Source: Tetrapyrgos nigripes (Eukaryota; Basidiomycota; Agaricomycetes; Agaricales; Campanellaceae). Taken from it: a DNA stretch of 64,000 nucleotides. A program made the translations under genes and the position numbers. Positions 1-11,655 of the stretch are shown piece by piece. The DNA is taken from positions 62,001 to 126,000 of the forward strand of contig JAACJM010000098.1 of NCBI GenBank assembly GCA_013368315.1, in the 5' to 3' direction. Below the pieces are notes generated by a model that did no database searches, was not told the origin of the DNA, and saw only the letters and a list, made by a program, of their open reading frames with translations. Every line of letters starts with the position of its first letter. The first letter of the stretch is position 1.

Positions 1-3000
1 TCGACTGCAGTCACTAAGTACCATATATTCAGCTTCAGTCGAAGATAGGGCAACGGTTTTTTGTTGTCTAGACGTCCAGCTGAATGGTGCTTGGGCTAAT
101 TGTAGAAAGAAGCCAGTTTGAGATTTATGAGTTCCAGGATCTGATCCCCAATCAGAGTCTGTGTAGGCTGATAAGCCTTCTCCCCCTTGACCGTTGCATA
201 CTAGAGCATGTTTTCTAGTGCCAACGAGGTAACGGCAAATGTCTTTTGCCTTATTGTAGTGTTCTTGTGAGGGGTTTGCAGCAAATTGCGCAAGTTTTGT
301 GACAGCAAAGGAAATATCAGGACGTGTTCCTAACATTAAGTAGAGTAAGGATCCGATTATCTCCTGATAACTTTGGCGAAGAGTATAGTTGACAGGAGTG
401 TCTTCTGGAAGAGGAAGAGGGTGATAATTGGCGGGTAATGGGGTAGCAGAAGCTTTCGCGTTTTGCATTCCATATGTCTCTAGGATTTTATCCAGATAAG
501 CGCACTGGTCTAAAGAGACCTTGCTGCCTTTCCTGGTAATTCTCATCCTAAGGAATTCTTTGGCATCGCCTAGATCCCTACATTCCCATCTCTTCATAAA
601 GTTTCCTTTGAGTCGTAAGACTAAGGTTTTGTTAGCTCAACAGAATAGAGCGTCATCCACATAGACTACGGCAATAACGATAGAATTCTCAATAAGATCA
701 TTGTTGGCGTCATAGCATTTGTGAATGAAGATTCCGGTGTTGGAAATGATTCGTTTAAAACCAAGTTCCGCCATGGACTTATCAAGACTTTTCCACCATG
801 CAAGTCCTGCTTGTTTGAGTCCGTAAAGAGCAAGAAGAAGTCGGACGACTTTGTGTTCTTGTCCTTTTTCTTTAAAGGCTTCCGGTTGTTCCATATAGAT
901 TTCTTCATTGAGTAAGCCATATAAATAGGCTGATTGGACGTCAACACCGGACACGTGCCAACCCTTAAGTGCAGCTAAAGCAAAGATCAAGCGCACAGTC
1001 TCAAATTGAACAACAGGCGAATATACTTGATCAAAGTCTATGCCTTCGATCTGTGAAAAACCTTTTGCAACGAGTCTTGCCTTTTTACGACCATCAGACT
1101 TGATGTCAAAGACCCATCAGTTTTTGATAACTTTCCTATCTGTAGGTCTTTCGACCAATTCATAGGTGTCGCGCTTACGAAGAGCCTCTAGTTCTTCGCG
1201 GCAAGCGACTTTCCATTCCTCCTGCTCAGCTATAGATAAGCGAGCAATATCTTTGAATGTCCATTCACAAATATTACGAACATTCGGTTGATTCCCATCA
1301 TTCTTCGAAGTAACTTTTTGAATAAGCAAGTGGGAATCGATTTCTCCAGGAGCAATTGCCTGCATAAGCAAGAAATTGAAATTTATAGATACTCCCCCTT
1401 CCCGGCATGGTTCTGCCAGTTCTTCTGATTCAGGGTGTGCAGAGTCATCACTCTCGGCTTGCTGCTCCCCCTGGGGTGCACTTCTGGATGCAGAACTAGG
1501 TCCGGGAACCTGTTGCTCTGCAGCTTGTTGACGTTGGTTTTCTCTCCGAGCGTCTCTCTCTGCTTTAGCTTTTGCTTCCACTCTTTTATCAGCCGTGATT
1601 TGAGGTTCAAGATTGTGTTCAACTTCTACAGGGTGTTTATCCCCGTATCATTTGGGTACAGTACCAGTACGCTCGCTTCAACGCGTTGGTTCTGTTGGTG
1701 GCCGTCCTTGTCTAGGAGCTCTGGGCTTTCGAGGTGCCTGAGGAGGTGGTGTCTCCACTGGCGGCGGTGTTACCGTTCTTCTAGGCTCAGAGTCACTATC
1801 TGGAGACGAAGGCGGTGGATCCTGTTCAGGTTCGTCGTCACGAAGCTGATTAGGTCTCCTTATGGAAGGGATGCGAGGAGGACGATGATTAAAATCTTCA
1901 TCATCATCGTCAGGGATTTATTGTGGTGGAGGATTGTCATCGCTTTGCGACGACTCGATAGGAAGTTGTTTCGAACCACGAGATTGAGTTTTACATCGAG
2001 GAAAGAAGTCTTCCTCAAATACGGCTTGTGGAGATGTAAATTCCGCATTGTTTGTACGCATGAAAAGATTTCCACGTCCTCCTGGTGCTACACCAAGGTA
2101 CGTCATGAGTTCTGACTTGGAAGCGAGTTTGTTTTTTCGAGTTTCCTCGGGTTTAAAGACATAAGCTCCACAGCCAAAAACTCCCAAATGATCAATACGC
2201 GGTTTTTCTTTTTCAAGCATTTCAAATGGAGTTATCCATTTGTGCTGTCGTAAGGGAGTACGTCGATAGACATACAATCCATGACAGACAGCATATTCCC
2301 ACCAAGATTCAGGTAGACATGCTAGCTTCATCATTGCCAGTGCCTTATCCATTAGAGTGCATATAAAGTGCTCGGCACGACCATTCTGTTGATGAATGTA
2401 TGGTGCACTTTTAAGGATTCTAATACCCTTCTCGAGTAACATTTCTCGGTAGGTACCTTTGATGAATTCACCACCCATATCAGACATCCACTGTTCGACT
2501 TTTGTCTTATATTGAGTTTCTACCATCGCAAGGAACTGGCGAGTGGCAGTTAGTGGTTGTTTTTTGTCTTTAAGAAGTCGTATCCAAGCATCTGAAGTGT
2601 AATCATCAAAGAAGACGATTATATACTTGTACTTGTGGTAAGAGATAGTGGGGAATTCCTTCAAATCCATATGGATAATTTGGAAAGGACGAGTAGCACG
2701 TCGTTGGTTAGGAGGGTAAGCCTGTTTGGGAGTTTTGCCTTCAAGACAGCCTTTGCACAAAGGAAGTTCCTTCGGAATGATAAATTCAGGAGTGCCAAGG
2801 GTGTGTTGTCGGACATGTTTTAGAACATCACAAGAGGGATGCCCTATACGACAATGTAGAATCTCATATTTGATAAGATAAACCAAAAGATTGGCTTTAG
2901 AAGCGACAATTTTCGATCTGTGTGGAAGATAGTATAGCGTTTCTTCCAGTATATGCTTTGAGAAAGTCAAGAATGTTGTATTTCTCGAAATGGTAATATG

Positions 3001-5625
3001 ATCGGAGTTACCGCACATAAGCATGTTGTCATTTAAGAATTGACCAACAGATAAGAGTCGTTGATTTAGATTGGGAATGTAATAGACCGGATCTAATTTC
3101 ATAACTCTTTTATGTTCAGAGATCAGGACTGTTCTGGATGCACGAATGTTCATGAATCCATTGGCAGTTTTCACTGGAATTGGTTTTATATAACTCAATT
3201 CAACAAAGTCATTGATGTTGAACGTAAAATGCGCTGATGCTCCAGAATCAAGTAACCATCCATCACCGAAGTGGATTTTGACAGTATCAGATCTCTTCTT
3301 CTTACATTTCTGGCATAATGAAAACAAAGTGCCACAGGCACATAGATATTTATTGTCACCAGGATTAGTATACAGATTGTTATAAATAAAAGGGGTTGAT
3401 GAACCCAGAGGAGCGGTATGTAATAAATAAATACATGAAGAACCAGCTTCCATATTACGAGCTGCTGGAAAAAGCGCATCAGTACTTTTATTCATAAGAT
3501 CTGAAGTGAGATCTGACCTGAGATAACCGTTGTCCATGCCAGACACCTCAGAGTCTAGGGACCAACCATAATTATTTGCGGCATTGACGGTAACCATGGC
3601 GGGGGTAGAAGGTCGTGGACTTGGAATCCCGTCTGACCAGGTTACCTCTACGGGTGATGTAGGGAGGCTCATCCTGCTGAGCGATGGCAGAGTCGACATA
3701 TACTCGAGGTCGCTGGTGCTGGACATGCTCTCGAGGTCTGGCATTGAATTCAGAGTCGGGATTCTGGCGGGTATTTCCTCCTCTTCTTCCTCCATTGGCA
3801 TTCCGCCCAGTCCGACTGTTGCGTCTCTCTGCCAATCGAGCAGCTCATCGTACCTTCCATCCTCGTTTTCGAAATGAGGAGTCAGCCATTCCCAATCCGT
3901 TGAAGTCGTTCCAGGTGTTGGGCTTGCAACACGACTGGATGGCAGGGATTGAGTGGTCATGCCACTGGGATGTGCAGGCGGTGAGCCATGTTGCATCTCG
4001 CTGCGGACTGCAGCAATGCGTTGGACCAGAGAAAGAGTGCCCGTTGGGGCAATGGTGTTCAGTACTGTTCGGAGTGGCTCCCCATAAGTGTGGAGAGGGT
4101 CCTCGGGATTCTGGAATCTCTCCCCAAGGTGAATTCCGCACTCCATCATCTCAGCAGCAGGATCCGAGGCAAGTCGGTCAATAAGTGGAACAGGGGTCCT
4201 TGTGTTCTGAGGCACCTTTACACCTGACTCCGTCATCGTGGAGCCAAACACACTTCCGAGTTTCGATGTGTTCACCAGGGTGTCCTCGTTCGAATTGGCA
4301 TCTTCTTCCTGAGCGCATTCCATATCGGCATCTGAACCGGTCTGAGTTCTGATGGAATGAGTGAATGCATCATTCCAGTTGTCATTACATCCCCAACCAT
4401 CAGAAGATGATTGGAGATTATTCCAATAGATGCGTTCTGTGAGAGTGTGTTTGGGACGAGGAGCAGGGGTAAGGGGAGTGAATGAAAGATCAGGGTGAGA
4501 CATGACAACATCCTCAAGAGCAGCGACAGTCTCACCAGATGGTCTCGCGCCAATGTTGCGTGCAAGATTGATAGCACTTTTGGTACCTGTGAAAAAGGCG
4601 TCAAAAGGCTTTTCCGTTTCCATGAAGTATGGCTTACGGGTATCAATTGCAGCGGGCGTGTCGATGAAGGTGACTGTGTGCATCATGGGAGACATGTCCC
4701 CATGAACGGGATGTGCCTGTTCCTGTCTCTTGGCCTGTTCATTCTTTCCAGCTCGACCACCTCGACGGAAGTGAGCTTTTCCCTTGCCCTTTCCTTTGCC
4801 TTTTCCCTTGTTATCTCTGTTAGCGCTGCTGCTGCTGCCACTAGGGCGCTGCTGCTGCTGCTGTTGGAAACTAGGGTTACCGTCCTTTCGCTTGACAGCT
4901 GAAAGACAGTTGGCATGTGCTTTCCCCTTGAAAGCTCCCTGGCGAGATTCCCAGATATTGACAATCTCATTTTGAAGTTCATCGAGATTTTGATTGTCAA
5001 TTTGTGAGATGGAACATTGAGTATACTGATTGATGAGATACTCATATCTGGGAGGGAGTTTCGATCTGATGAACATGACAATGAGGAAATTGGTGATTTG
5101 CGTAACAGAGGTGTTTGGGGACGTGGAGTCAGGATCAGTAGGGATACCAGCGGTACTGACCCTATCGAAGTGCATGCGAATAAGTTCAACTGCAGCACTA
5201 GGATTGGCGTCATTAGGAATGATGATGGAAGTAGCACGTTTAAAGTCGGTGTAGACTGCGGAAACGCCAGGTTTCCCGTAGGTTTTCTTGAGAGCATTCC
5301 AAATTGCTTTGGCAGTAGTTTACCTGAGTGTCCCCTGATGAATAGGAGGAGAAAGACAAAGTTTGATAGACCCGATGGCCTTACCGTTCTTCTCATCCCA
5401 TTCAGCCTGTTTCTTTAGAGTCGCCGTGATAGCCTCTGCTTGAGCCGCTGTATCTTTAGCGGATTGAGGGGAGACGGTACTCACTTCAACATCACTAGGG
5501 CGATCAGAGCTAAGGACTGAACTAAGTCCAGTAGCCTGGAGCCAGGAGAGAATAATGTCAGCCCAGATGTTGAAATCAACACTGGCGAAGACGGGGACAG
5601 TGGTCATCAAAACATTGGAAGACAT
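1..5625 (-). pseudogene. Copia gag-pol polyprotein, interrupted by stops
   Basis: A single reading frame runs from an ATG at 5625 to base 1 with in-frame stops at 5322-5320, 1920-1918, 1680-1678, 1650-1648, 1119-1117 and 639-637. No frameshift is needed. Gag occupies about 5625-4700, with a Q-rich run near 4850 and a GK-repeat stretch near 4790. The protease motif DSGASAHF lies near 3240. The integrase HHCC region is at about 2860-2740, followed by a DDE core (SDMGGEF, then NGRAEHF) to about 2370. The reverse transcriptase runs about 1270-540 with the catalytic YVDDALF near 650. RNase H shows TDSDWGS near 160 and STEAEYM near 45. The stop at 1119 falls where copia RTs usually carry an Arg codon, consistent with CGA to TGA decay. 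The gag and pol parts are otherwise well preserved, so inactivation appears recent. Confidence 0.93.
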
Positions 5626-5793
5626 CTTTGATAAATTCTGGGGAGGTCAACTGTCAGCATTTATCCATATGCAGCATAAGAAGGCAGCAATAAATGCGCC
5701 ATGCGAAAGTGAAGAGAGGCAGCGATGAATGCGCCATGACAGTGACTACTCCCCTAGATCGTCAACAACTGCAGCTGGACATAAGTCCTGCAC
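5626..5793 (-). other. Copia leader between LTR and gag
   Basis: These 168 bases separate the proposed LTR end from the gag start codon at 5625. They contain a diverged direct duplication sharing the core ATGCGCCATG (around 5694-5703 and 5730-5739). No coding potential or clear tRNA-complementary site is seen. Confidence 0.5.
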
Positions 5794-6861
5794 TGTTGGA
5801 CATATCGTCAAGCCATTAAAGGCGACGCAGGCTGCCACAAAGGGCGCCACAGGCTGCCACAAAGGGCGCCACAGGCTGCCATGAAGGCACCATCCAGGTA
5901 GTATGCGAAGTCTATGGTTTGCAGCCATTGAAGGCGCTCCCAAGGGCCTTCGGGGCCCATAACCTGTTAAGCAGGCATTGTCATGAATCGTCTCCCGCCT
6001 ATTCATTTTCCCTTCTATTCTTTTCCCTTTACTACCTATTCCCCACTCTAACCCCATAAACGTCAACTATTTCTCATCATCGTCTATAGTTACCATCTCT
6101 CTAGATCTATGACTCATATTCCTATCTTCTCCGATTCCTATCTCCATGGACATTCTCACTGTCAATCACTCTGTGTGATCCAGTACCTTCATCTATCCAT
6201 ATTTGACTTATTGTTCTCTCGCCCTTGACATCTCCACATGATACCGTCTATTATTACTTACTCTTTCCCATCTGTTCATATTTTACTTATATACCTGTGA
6301 TCCTTGTAACCTATTCCTTAGTTCGTTCACTTCGTCTCCGCTCCGTACTTTTACTACGCAGTGTAGAGCCTAGTCAGCTTACTTTCTCTCTATCTCTTTA
6401 TCTCTCTATCTTTCTATCTTTCTTGATCAATCTATTCTCCTGCAACCGGCGTTCTCGTATTGTGTGACTTGGGTGGTTATCGAGTGTAACGACAACCTTG
6501 ACAGGCATGGTACGGTCCTGTACACTACTAAACGCAGTAGCAACTACGCAACTTACCTGTGGATAGAGATAGCTTGTTAGGCTTGTTAGAGGCTTGTAGA
6601 GCGATGTGGGTTAAGTATAAAACTTGTTATTTGGAGGACTATCTACGAGTCCTTATATACCTTTGAGGAGGTACAAATACATGTAAACTAATACTAGAGT
6701 AACAATAAGATTCTATTGTACTTGATAGTACAATGCTGGTTTCATACACTATTGTCGTACTACATCTATTGTCTATATAATCTTATTGTTCTATTTATAA
6801 CTACTACTATTGTTCTACATAGATGACGTTGATGGCTGCAACTGAATGTGCCAATTCAACA
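5794..6861 (-). repeat. Probable 5' LTR of the copia element
   Basis: On the minus strand the segment starts TGTTG (6861-6857) and can end CAACA (5798-5794), giving a 5-bp terminal inverted repeat and a length of 1068 bp. The right end is fixed by homology to the RING intron. The left end is an inference: another CA end near 5650 is possible, and the second LTR is not available for comparison. I could not identify a primer-binding site. Confidence 0.55.
5831..5890. repeat. 22-bp tandem repeat within the copia LTR
   Basis: Two perfect copies of a 22-bp unit (5831-5852 and 5853-5874) beginning GCTGCCACAAAGG are followed by a diverged partial third copy. The array is G+C rich compared with the A+T-rich remainder of the LTR. 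Its role is unknown. Confidence 0.85.
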
Positions 6862-7267
6862 ATAATGACAATGACAAGGAAAGAAAAACGAATATATAGT
6901 GAAAGAGGTCTCTCTTTTTCTCTCTTTTACAGCCTGTACTTCAGCCACTAGTCTCCCCAAGAGTTGCGCGAAGTTGTCAAGTTCCCAGAAATCCAGCTTT
7001 TTTTCATTAACACGTTCCATCAGCTGCCTTATCATTGGTAGTACAACAACAAGCTGCTTTGGCTCGAGCTCGTTGAATAATTTCTTCGCTCTCTCAACTG
7101 CCCATCGCAACCGATAAGGGAGCGGAGACAATGACGACCAATCTGTATCAGCAGCCTGAAGCATCCAGTGATGCTAGGCGCCGGTAGGAAAGTCTGGATA
7201 GGTTGTCCGAAATCTGGTCAACTTGCTCGGCACGTAGTTCTGCGATGGTTGAAGCGTTCTGGCCCAT
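6862..7267 (-). pseudogene. RING-A: RING-H2 family exon 1 fragment
   Basis: This matches exon 1 of the seven intact RING genes. The equivalent start codon is at 7267-7265 and the exon end is at 6915. A 4-base insertion near 7160 shifts the frame, and the splice donor reads GA instead of GT. Intron 1 then stops abruptly at the copia LTR (6861/6862). Exons 2-4, including the RING finger, are absent from the window; they may lie left of base 1 beyond the retrotransposon. The copy is certainly non-functional as it stands. Confidence 0.85.
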
Positions 7268-7379
7268 GTCGTGAATTGGAGTGTCGAGGACAGAGACAAG
7301 AGGCTCAAGGAGACTGCAGCAATGTCGTAGCTTCGCAAGATCATTAATGAAGGAAAGCAGCCTCGTTCTAAGTGTAAGT

Positions 7380-7660
7380 AGTAACATACAGCAGTTTGAC
7401 AGGCCTGTCAAGAGGCATGCGCATGCCTCACTGTTCACTGTGTAGCATGATTGAGATTCGAGGCTATGTGTCGTATAGGATGGCAATTTCGGGGAGAGTG
7501 CCACAGATTTGCAACAGATTGAGACGAACGACTCGGTTAAAGAGAGGAGCAAATTGGCCACGCTTACTCCGAACTACTAGTACAAACTTGGCACTACATA
7601 CCTTCATGCGTGCCACTGCATATGCAGAACCAAGACTAAAAGTAAGTAAATATCCTTAGC
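7380..7660 (-). other. Conserved leader module upstream of RING-A
   Basis: The same block, about 200-280 bases, lies upstream of nearly every RING copy here (near 13600, 18960, 28400, 32400, 41500, 46100, 53500 and 56500) and once upstream of an unrelated protease gene (near 37360). On the gene strand it ends with a conserved CAAACTGCTGTATGTACTTA, whose GTATGT could be a 5'-leader intron donor. The copies carry short open frames but no shared ATG, so I read it as promoter and 5' leader rather than coding sequence. Confidence 0.6.
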
Positions 7661-7789
7661 GTTGACCACGGATACGAGCTCAAAAGTCTCTATTAAATGC
7701 GATACCTGTAGAACTGAGACTACCGTAAGTAAATATATCTAGAGCGTATCGTTAATCTTGGAGTAGTGTACTACATAGTAACCGAAGAA

Positions 7790-7811
7790 GACCCATGCAG
7801 CTGCTCGGGTC
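7790..7811. repeat. 22-bp near-palindrome at the F-box 3' end
   Basis: The sequence is almost self-complementary: GACCC/GGGTC outer arms around GCAGCTGC. The same motif recurs at the 3' end of other F-box copies at 13963-13984, 22683-22704 and 45874-45895. On the F-box strand it can be translated as RTRAAARV, so it may be conserved only because it is the end of the coding region. Confidence 0.6.
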
Positions 7812-9077
7812 CTTGGGCTTCTGTTAATTCCATCCGCCCCAACACCCCTGATTCCAGCCTGGATGAAGATGACTCCCTTCCCCAGTGCACCCGGATCCCC
7901 CTTCTTCTTCCCCTTCCTACGCATAATTATCTCCATAACCACGTCTTCAAAAACCCATTCCCATCTATCGCAACCTGTAGCTCCTTCAACTCGGGAACTA
8001 ACATCGGTACCCCTACCCCCAACGCCTCCGTCTCATACGAAAGCGGGTCATATATAAGATGTTGGAAGAAGGTAAGGGTGCTTATGCCTATTCGTCCAAT
8101 TTCTGGGTCCCGTGTGTGTGCTCGTGTTCGTGTTTGTCGTCCCGTTGCGATCCGAATCTCCCCAACGGAAAATCAATAGTACAATACGCCACAACCCACT
8201 GTAACGTCGGCATAGCCTACAACATAGCAAAGAGATCTCCCTCGGCCTTCATCGTGTTGGATAGCTCCAGTTTCGTGAGTAGGAAGCTCCCAACCCCAAT
8301 CCCCTTCCCCGTCCTCAAACCCTCACCCTCACCCTCGGCAAACTCCAAAAACGCCTCCCCATCCCATCCCACTTGACACAAACATACAACTGACAACGGG
8401 AGCCGATAACTAAACACTAAACTCTGTACTATGCCTATGCAGCTTCGGGGTGTTACAGTTAAATTTGTCTATAAGGAGCATATGAGTTGTTATGGGTAAG
8501 GAGTTGACGGATGTGGTGGTGGTGATGTTAAATGTGGTGTCGTTGACAGAGCCTTCAAGGACGAAAGTGTATCGGTAACAAAGGGTAAGATATTGGAGGT
8601 TAGGGAAGAGGTGGAGGGTATTGTAGAAATGTGCCTCATATGGAGAAAACCAATTTATTTGGAGGGAGGTGAGTTGATGAAAAGGTAGACGTAACTCGGC
8701 ATCTGCGTGGGGAAGCTTAGAGGGTACGTCCTGAGTTTGAGGGAATAAAGGGAGAATGAGTCGACGTAGATTGGGAGCGTTGGAGAAATAGTCTGTGGAG
8801 AGGTACCATCGGTATATCGTGCCTTCTGCAGACAGGATAGTGAGATTGAGAGTATGTAGGAGGGGGAGGTTGTTCTTCAGCGACGGAAGGGAAGGGTTAG
8901 AGGATATGTAACGGTCTTCGACGACGAGGTGTACGTCCGCCCAATGAGCCGAATGAGCCGAGAGTAAATCGAGGATTTCGTAAATCCATTGTTTGTGAAT
9001 AGAGAGTTTGGTGGTTTTATACGTCGTTCAGAGTTCTTTGATGGTCAGGGGAGTAACTCCCGAATGGGATAACTATA

Positions 9078-9356
9078 CACTGGGTGCAAACACTTGTAAT
9101 TCCTTGGATATACAGAGGAATTACACAAGACTTACACTGGTACACTCAATATGTAAGTCCACTTGACTTACTGAAGTATTACCAAGGACCACTGTGAGAC
9201 TTCATGCCTTACAATGGTCATATATAATTGTTCTATTTTTCTTGGTCTCTGGTAATACTTCAGTAAGTCAAGTGGACTTACATATTGAGTGTACCAGTGT
9301 AAGTCTTATGTAATTCCTTTGTATATCCAAGGAATTACAAGTGTTTGCACCCAGTG
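9078..9356. mobile_element. MITE-1: 279-bp CACTG terminal-inverted-repeat element
   Basis: The two ends are inverted repeats of about 110 bp (9078-9187 and 9247-9356) that differ at about two positions. The outermost bases are CACTGGGTGC. The element is flanked by a 3-bp duplication, ATA, at 9075-9077 and 9357-9359. The empty site is visible in FB2 near 15045 (AACTATAGTTTGAG). CACT(A/G) termini with a 3-bp duplication fit the CACTA/EnSpm superfamily. The roughly 60-bp centre has no coding capacity, so any transposition would be non-autonomous. The near-identity of the arms suggests recent insertion. Confidence 0.92.
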
Positions 9357-10139
9357 ATAGTTTGAGTGGGAATATGACGTAGGAGAGTTTAGGTTTCGAC
9401 CGACGACCATCGGCGTCGATATCGTATTGTTGGAGGTCGATGATGATTTCTGAGATCATAATTGGGGCGTTTGAAGAGCTATGGAACGCCAATAAGACCA
9501 TACCGCGGAAAGGCGAAGAGATGGAGGGGCTCGGACGGAGGCGTGGGTGACGTTTAAGGCGGTGGTGAGACAGAGAGAAAAGTAGTTCTCCGTCTCAAAC
9601 TCGTCGAGGACAGTTATGAAAATGCGACTCCAAAGTTCTGGAGGAACGCGATGGATAGGATGGCTTTGTAGTTTTGGAGCCTGGTTTGGAGGGAGGGGTT
9701 GGGATGTCCTGGATCCTTCGGATGGTTTGAAAGATGGTGATAGTTTCTGAAGTGGAAGATGGCTGAAGGACCAGAGGTAGTACTATAGTAGAAGGAAGAG
9801 CCTTAAGAAAAGGGATCTTCAATTGCGAGCATCTGTACCAAGTTGGACTAAGCACTAGTTCGGACCAGACTATCTCTCACCTTGGAGACACCCACTGAAG
9901 GGGTTCCCACTGCAAGTGGCAGTAGCACACTGGGTTGAGACAACCTCTGTGGTGGGAAGAAACAAGGTGCTTTTGCTCAGATGCGTCACGCCGACCAGCA
10001 AATTTCGTCCTTCCTTGACATCTAATGTATAACATTTGTATCGTCAGTCTGCTTCAAGCACAATGAGACTATTTCCTAGCCATAATGGTCCTCTCAACCA
10101 CCTGGCATTTCATTGGCTTCCAGTTTTCTCTGCTGAGCT

Positions 10140-10330
10140 CATACGTGGCTCAGCAAATCCTTTTACAAGATGATGCCCTACACAACACTAACAGGGGTCT
10201 GCTACAAGAGACTAGGGTCTGCCCGATCATTCAATGCACATGTCACTGTACTTTGTGTGGACACAAAGCCTGTGCGACTCGGACTGCGAGACCTCCACGC
10301 TCTCTTTTGTGTGCAGAGACGGTATGATAC
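10140..10330 (+). pseudogene. Zinc-finger gene fragment (copy near RING-B)
   Basis: This segment resembles 39535-39665, the PHD-like exon of the pseudokinase/zinc-finger gene, including the end of its preceding intron and acceptor (TTTTACAAG then ATGATG). The readable part keeps IQCT and HKAC, but spacing and frame are lost. The bases before it (9860-10140) are F-box 5' flank. The fragment is carried along in the RING/F-box duplications. Confidence 0.6.
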
Positions 10331-10556
10331 CATCCAGTATTATTCATTTTTGGATTGAGGTCTGACGTGGCGTTTTCTAGACCGGACGTGGCCAGTTGGC
10401 TAGCTAGACTCGTTCCCAGCCCGGGGTCAGTAGAAAACGTTGTGGCCGAGGTTGTGAATAACTTTAGACACCTTCGAATAGACCTCTTCACTCCTCTCTC
10501 CGAATATGCCTCGATATCGAGTCCTTCTACGCAAGTCCATTGGCCGGCCTTTCCTA
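10331..10556. other. Shared spacer of the duplication unit
   Basis: This stretch is repeated near 15990-16170 and, inverted, near 43640-43790 and 48260-48360. One frame reads ASWLARLVPSPGSVENVV and is partly kept in the second copy. I do not recognise a domain; it may be a fragment of a decayed gene. Confidence 0.45.
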
Positions 10557-10820
10557 CACACCCAGCACTAGCCAATATTCATTGGCCAAAAGCAAGCCAA
10601 AAGTTAGTTCGGAAAGGTCAAGTTTTCGAGGGACCAGGAAACCCATTTGGAAACGAAAGGTTTTCGTGCTTCAGAAATTTATCGGAAGCAGATCTGAGCC
10701 AATCGGATCGCTTGCCGAGGCTTTGGAAATTTAAAGTTTTCGAATCCGTTTTCGAGCGCCAGAGATTTGATGTTTTCTAATTAACTTCTGGCCATGGAAT
10801 ATTGGTTACTGCTGGGTGTG
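10557..10820. mobile_element. MITE-2, copy 1: 264-bp inverted-repeat element
   Basis: The termini are inverted repeats of about 24 bp starting CACACCCAGC on both strands. A 3-bp target duplication, CTA, flanks it (10554-10556 and 10821-10823). The empty site is present in the paralogous unit near 16170 (CCTTCCTACCTCTAAC). A second copy is at 43792-44045 in a different position. The interior does not encode a protein. Confidence 0.88.
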
Positions 10821-10823
10821 CTA

Positions 10824-11655
10824 CTTCTGACTAGGGTTCTAAATTGGATGGATATGAGGTGAACGGCCAACGGTTCTTCAGTTTGAGTGTACAGGATATC
10901 AAACACGTATTGGCCTTGGCATAGGAAGACTCTTTCTCGACAAGATTTACGGCCGCTGCTAGTTAACGACCTGTTGCGCTGGAGAGAGAGGTTTCAAGGA
11001 CTGGAAAAGTATTATTTTTAAAGGTGCTTTTACTCATTCCACACTCACTTTTCCGACTTGATATGCCACAGTCTCAATCCGCACATCTCGTCTTCCCCGA
11101 CTTCCCCAATGGTCTTTTCAGAACACCAGAAGCCACAATCATCTCTACCCTTCCATAACTCATGTCTAATGGTCTCCAAAATCACTCAATTCATTGGCTT
11201 CCAGCTTTCTTCACCGAGGTCAAAGTTGTCTTTAAACTGTTGTTGACATCTGAAGTTGTATTTTGAAAATTTCCATTGCCTCCGAGTGTCAATTGACAAT
11301 GCCTCTCTCTTCAACTCAGTCTCTAAGACACATTTCAGACGTGAACAGCGTACTGATAGCCTTTGAGAACTTGAAGGAGTAACAGGCTTACTACTTTTCC
11401 GGCTCAACATCAGTGCCTATTTTACTTCCACTCTCACTTTCGCTGCCTTCATCTTTTTCTCAAATTCAACAACAGTTTTAAATTTACTACCACTACCTGA
11501 AGGGACAAGTTTGTGTATTTTCATCTTGGTAAAAGCAGCGGTGCTTGCGAGTGCATGCCTTTGAGTCAAATTTTTCTTTCTTTTCTACTTCACAGAAACT
11601 TGAGATTTAGGCAATTCCTTAATATGTAATCATAATACAGTCTGTACTACAATGT
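10824..11655. other. Shared, non-coding-looking module downstream of RING-B
   Basis: The whole stretch is duplicated near 16190-17035 downstream of RING-C. It includes a segment near 11160-11220 similar to ones near 24000, 29190 and 33050. All frames are interrupted. The last 150 bases, starting with GGGACAAGTTTGT, are the conserved 3' flank of the RING genes. Confidence 0.5.

Larger units (their letters stand above)
1..6861 (-). mobile_element. Ty1/copia LTR retrotransposon, degenerate, 3' end outside window
   Basis: The element reads right to left: LTR, short leader, then one gag-pol frame in the order gag, protease, integrase, reverse transcriptase, RNase H, which is the Ty1/copia order. 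The RNase H part is still open at base 1, so the 3' end and 3' LTR lie outside the window. The right boundary is well supported: the bases from 6862 rightward match intron 1 of the related RING genes (RING-D near 27900), while those from 6861 leftward do not. The LTR begins TGTTG on the minus strand at 6861. The abutting minus-strand bases ATTAT are the expected target duplication, whose second copy would be outside the window. Several in-frame stops show that this copy is not autonomous. Confidence 0.9.
7770..9855 (-). pseudogene. FB1: F-box/LRR-like gene, broken, carries a MITE
   Basis: Reading leftward from about 9660, one frame gives VPPELWSRIF, then SLRLSAVWSYWRSIALQTP. This is the F-box pattern of agaricomycete F-box proteins (LPPELW..IF followed by VC..WR.IAL.TP.LW). 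The next codon, normally Trp, is TGA. Further on come leucine-rich segments (NAPNLRRLILPLFPQTQ, LTSLQINWFSPYEAH) and a C-terminal part near 8400-7800. A second TGA interrupts the KELQTTYK motif near 9030, frames shift at several places, and a 279-bp transposon sits at 9078-9356. The intact family would be an SCF substrate receptor; this copy cannot encode one. Confidence 0.8.

Noticed and set aside
1435..2115. Long plus-strand open frame opposite the copia pol region
   Set aside because: It is antisense to a well-supported integrase/RT frame and has a low-complexity Arg/Ser/Leu composition with no domain.
5649..5655. Alternative copia LTR end (TGTCAGC on the plus strand)
   Set aside because: It gives only a 2-3-bp inverted match with the fixed right end, against five bases for 5794-5798; it is not excluded without the second LTR.
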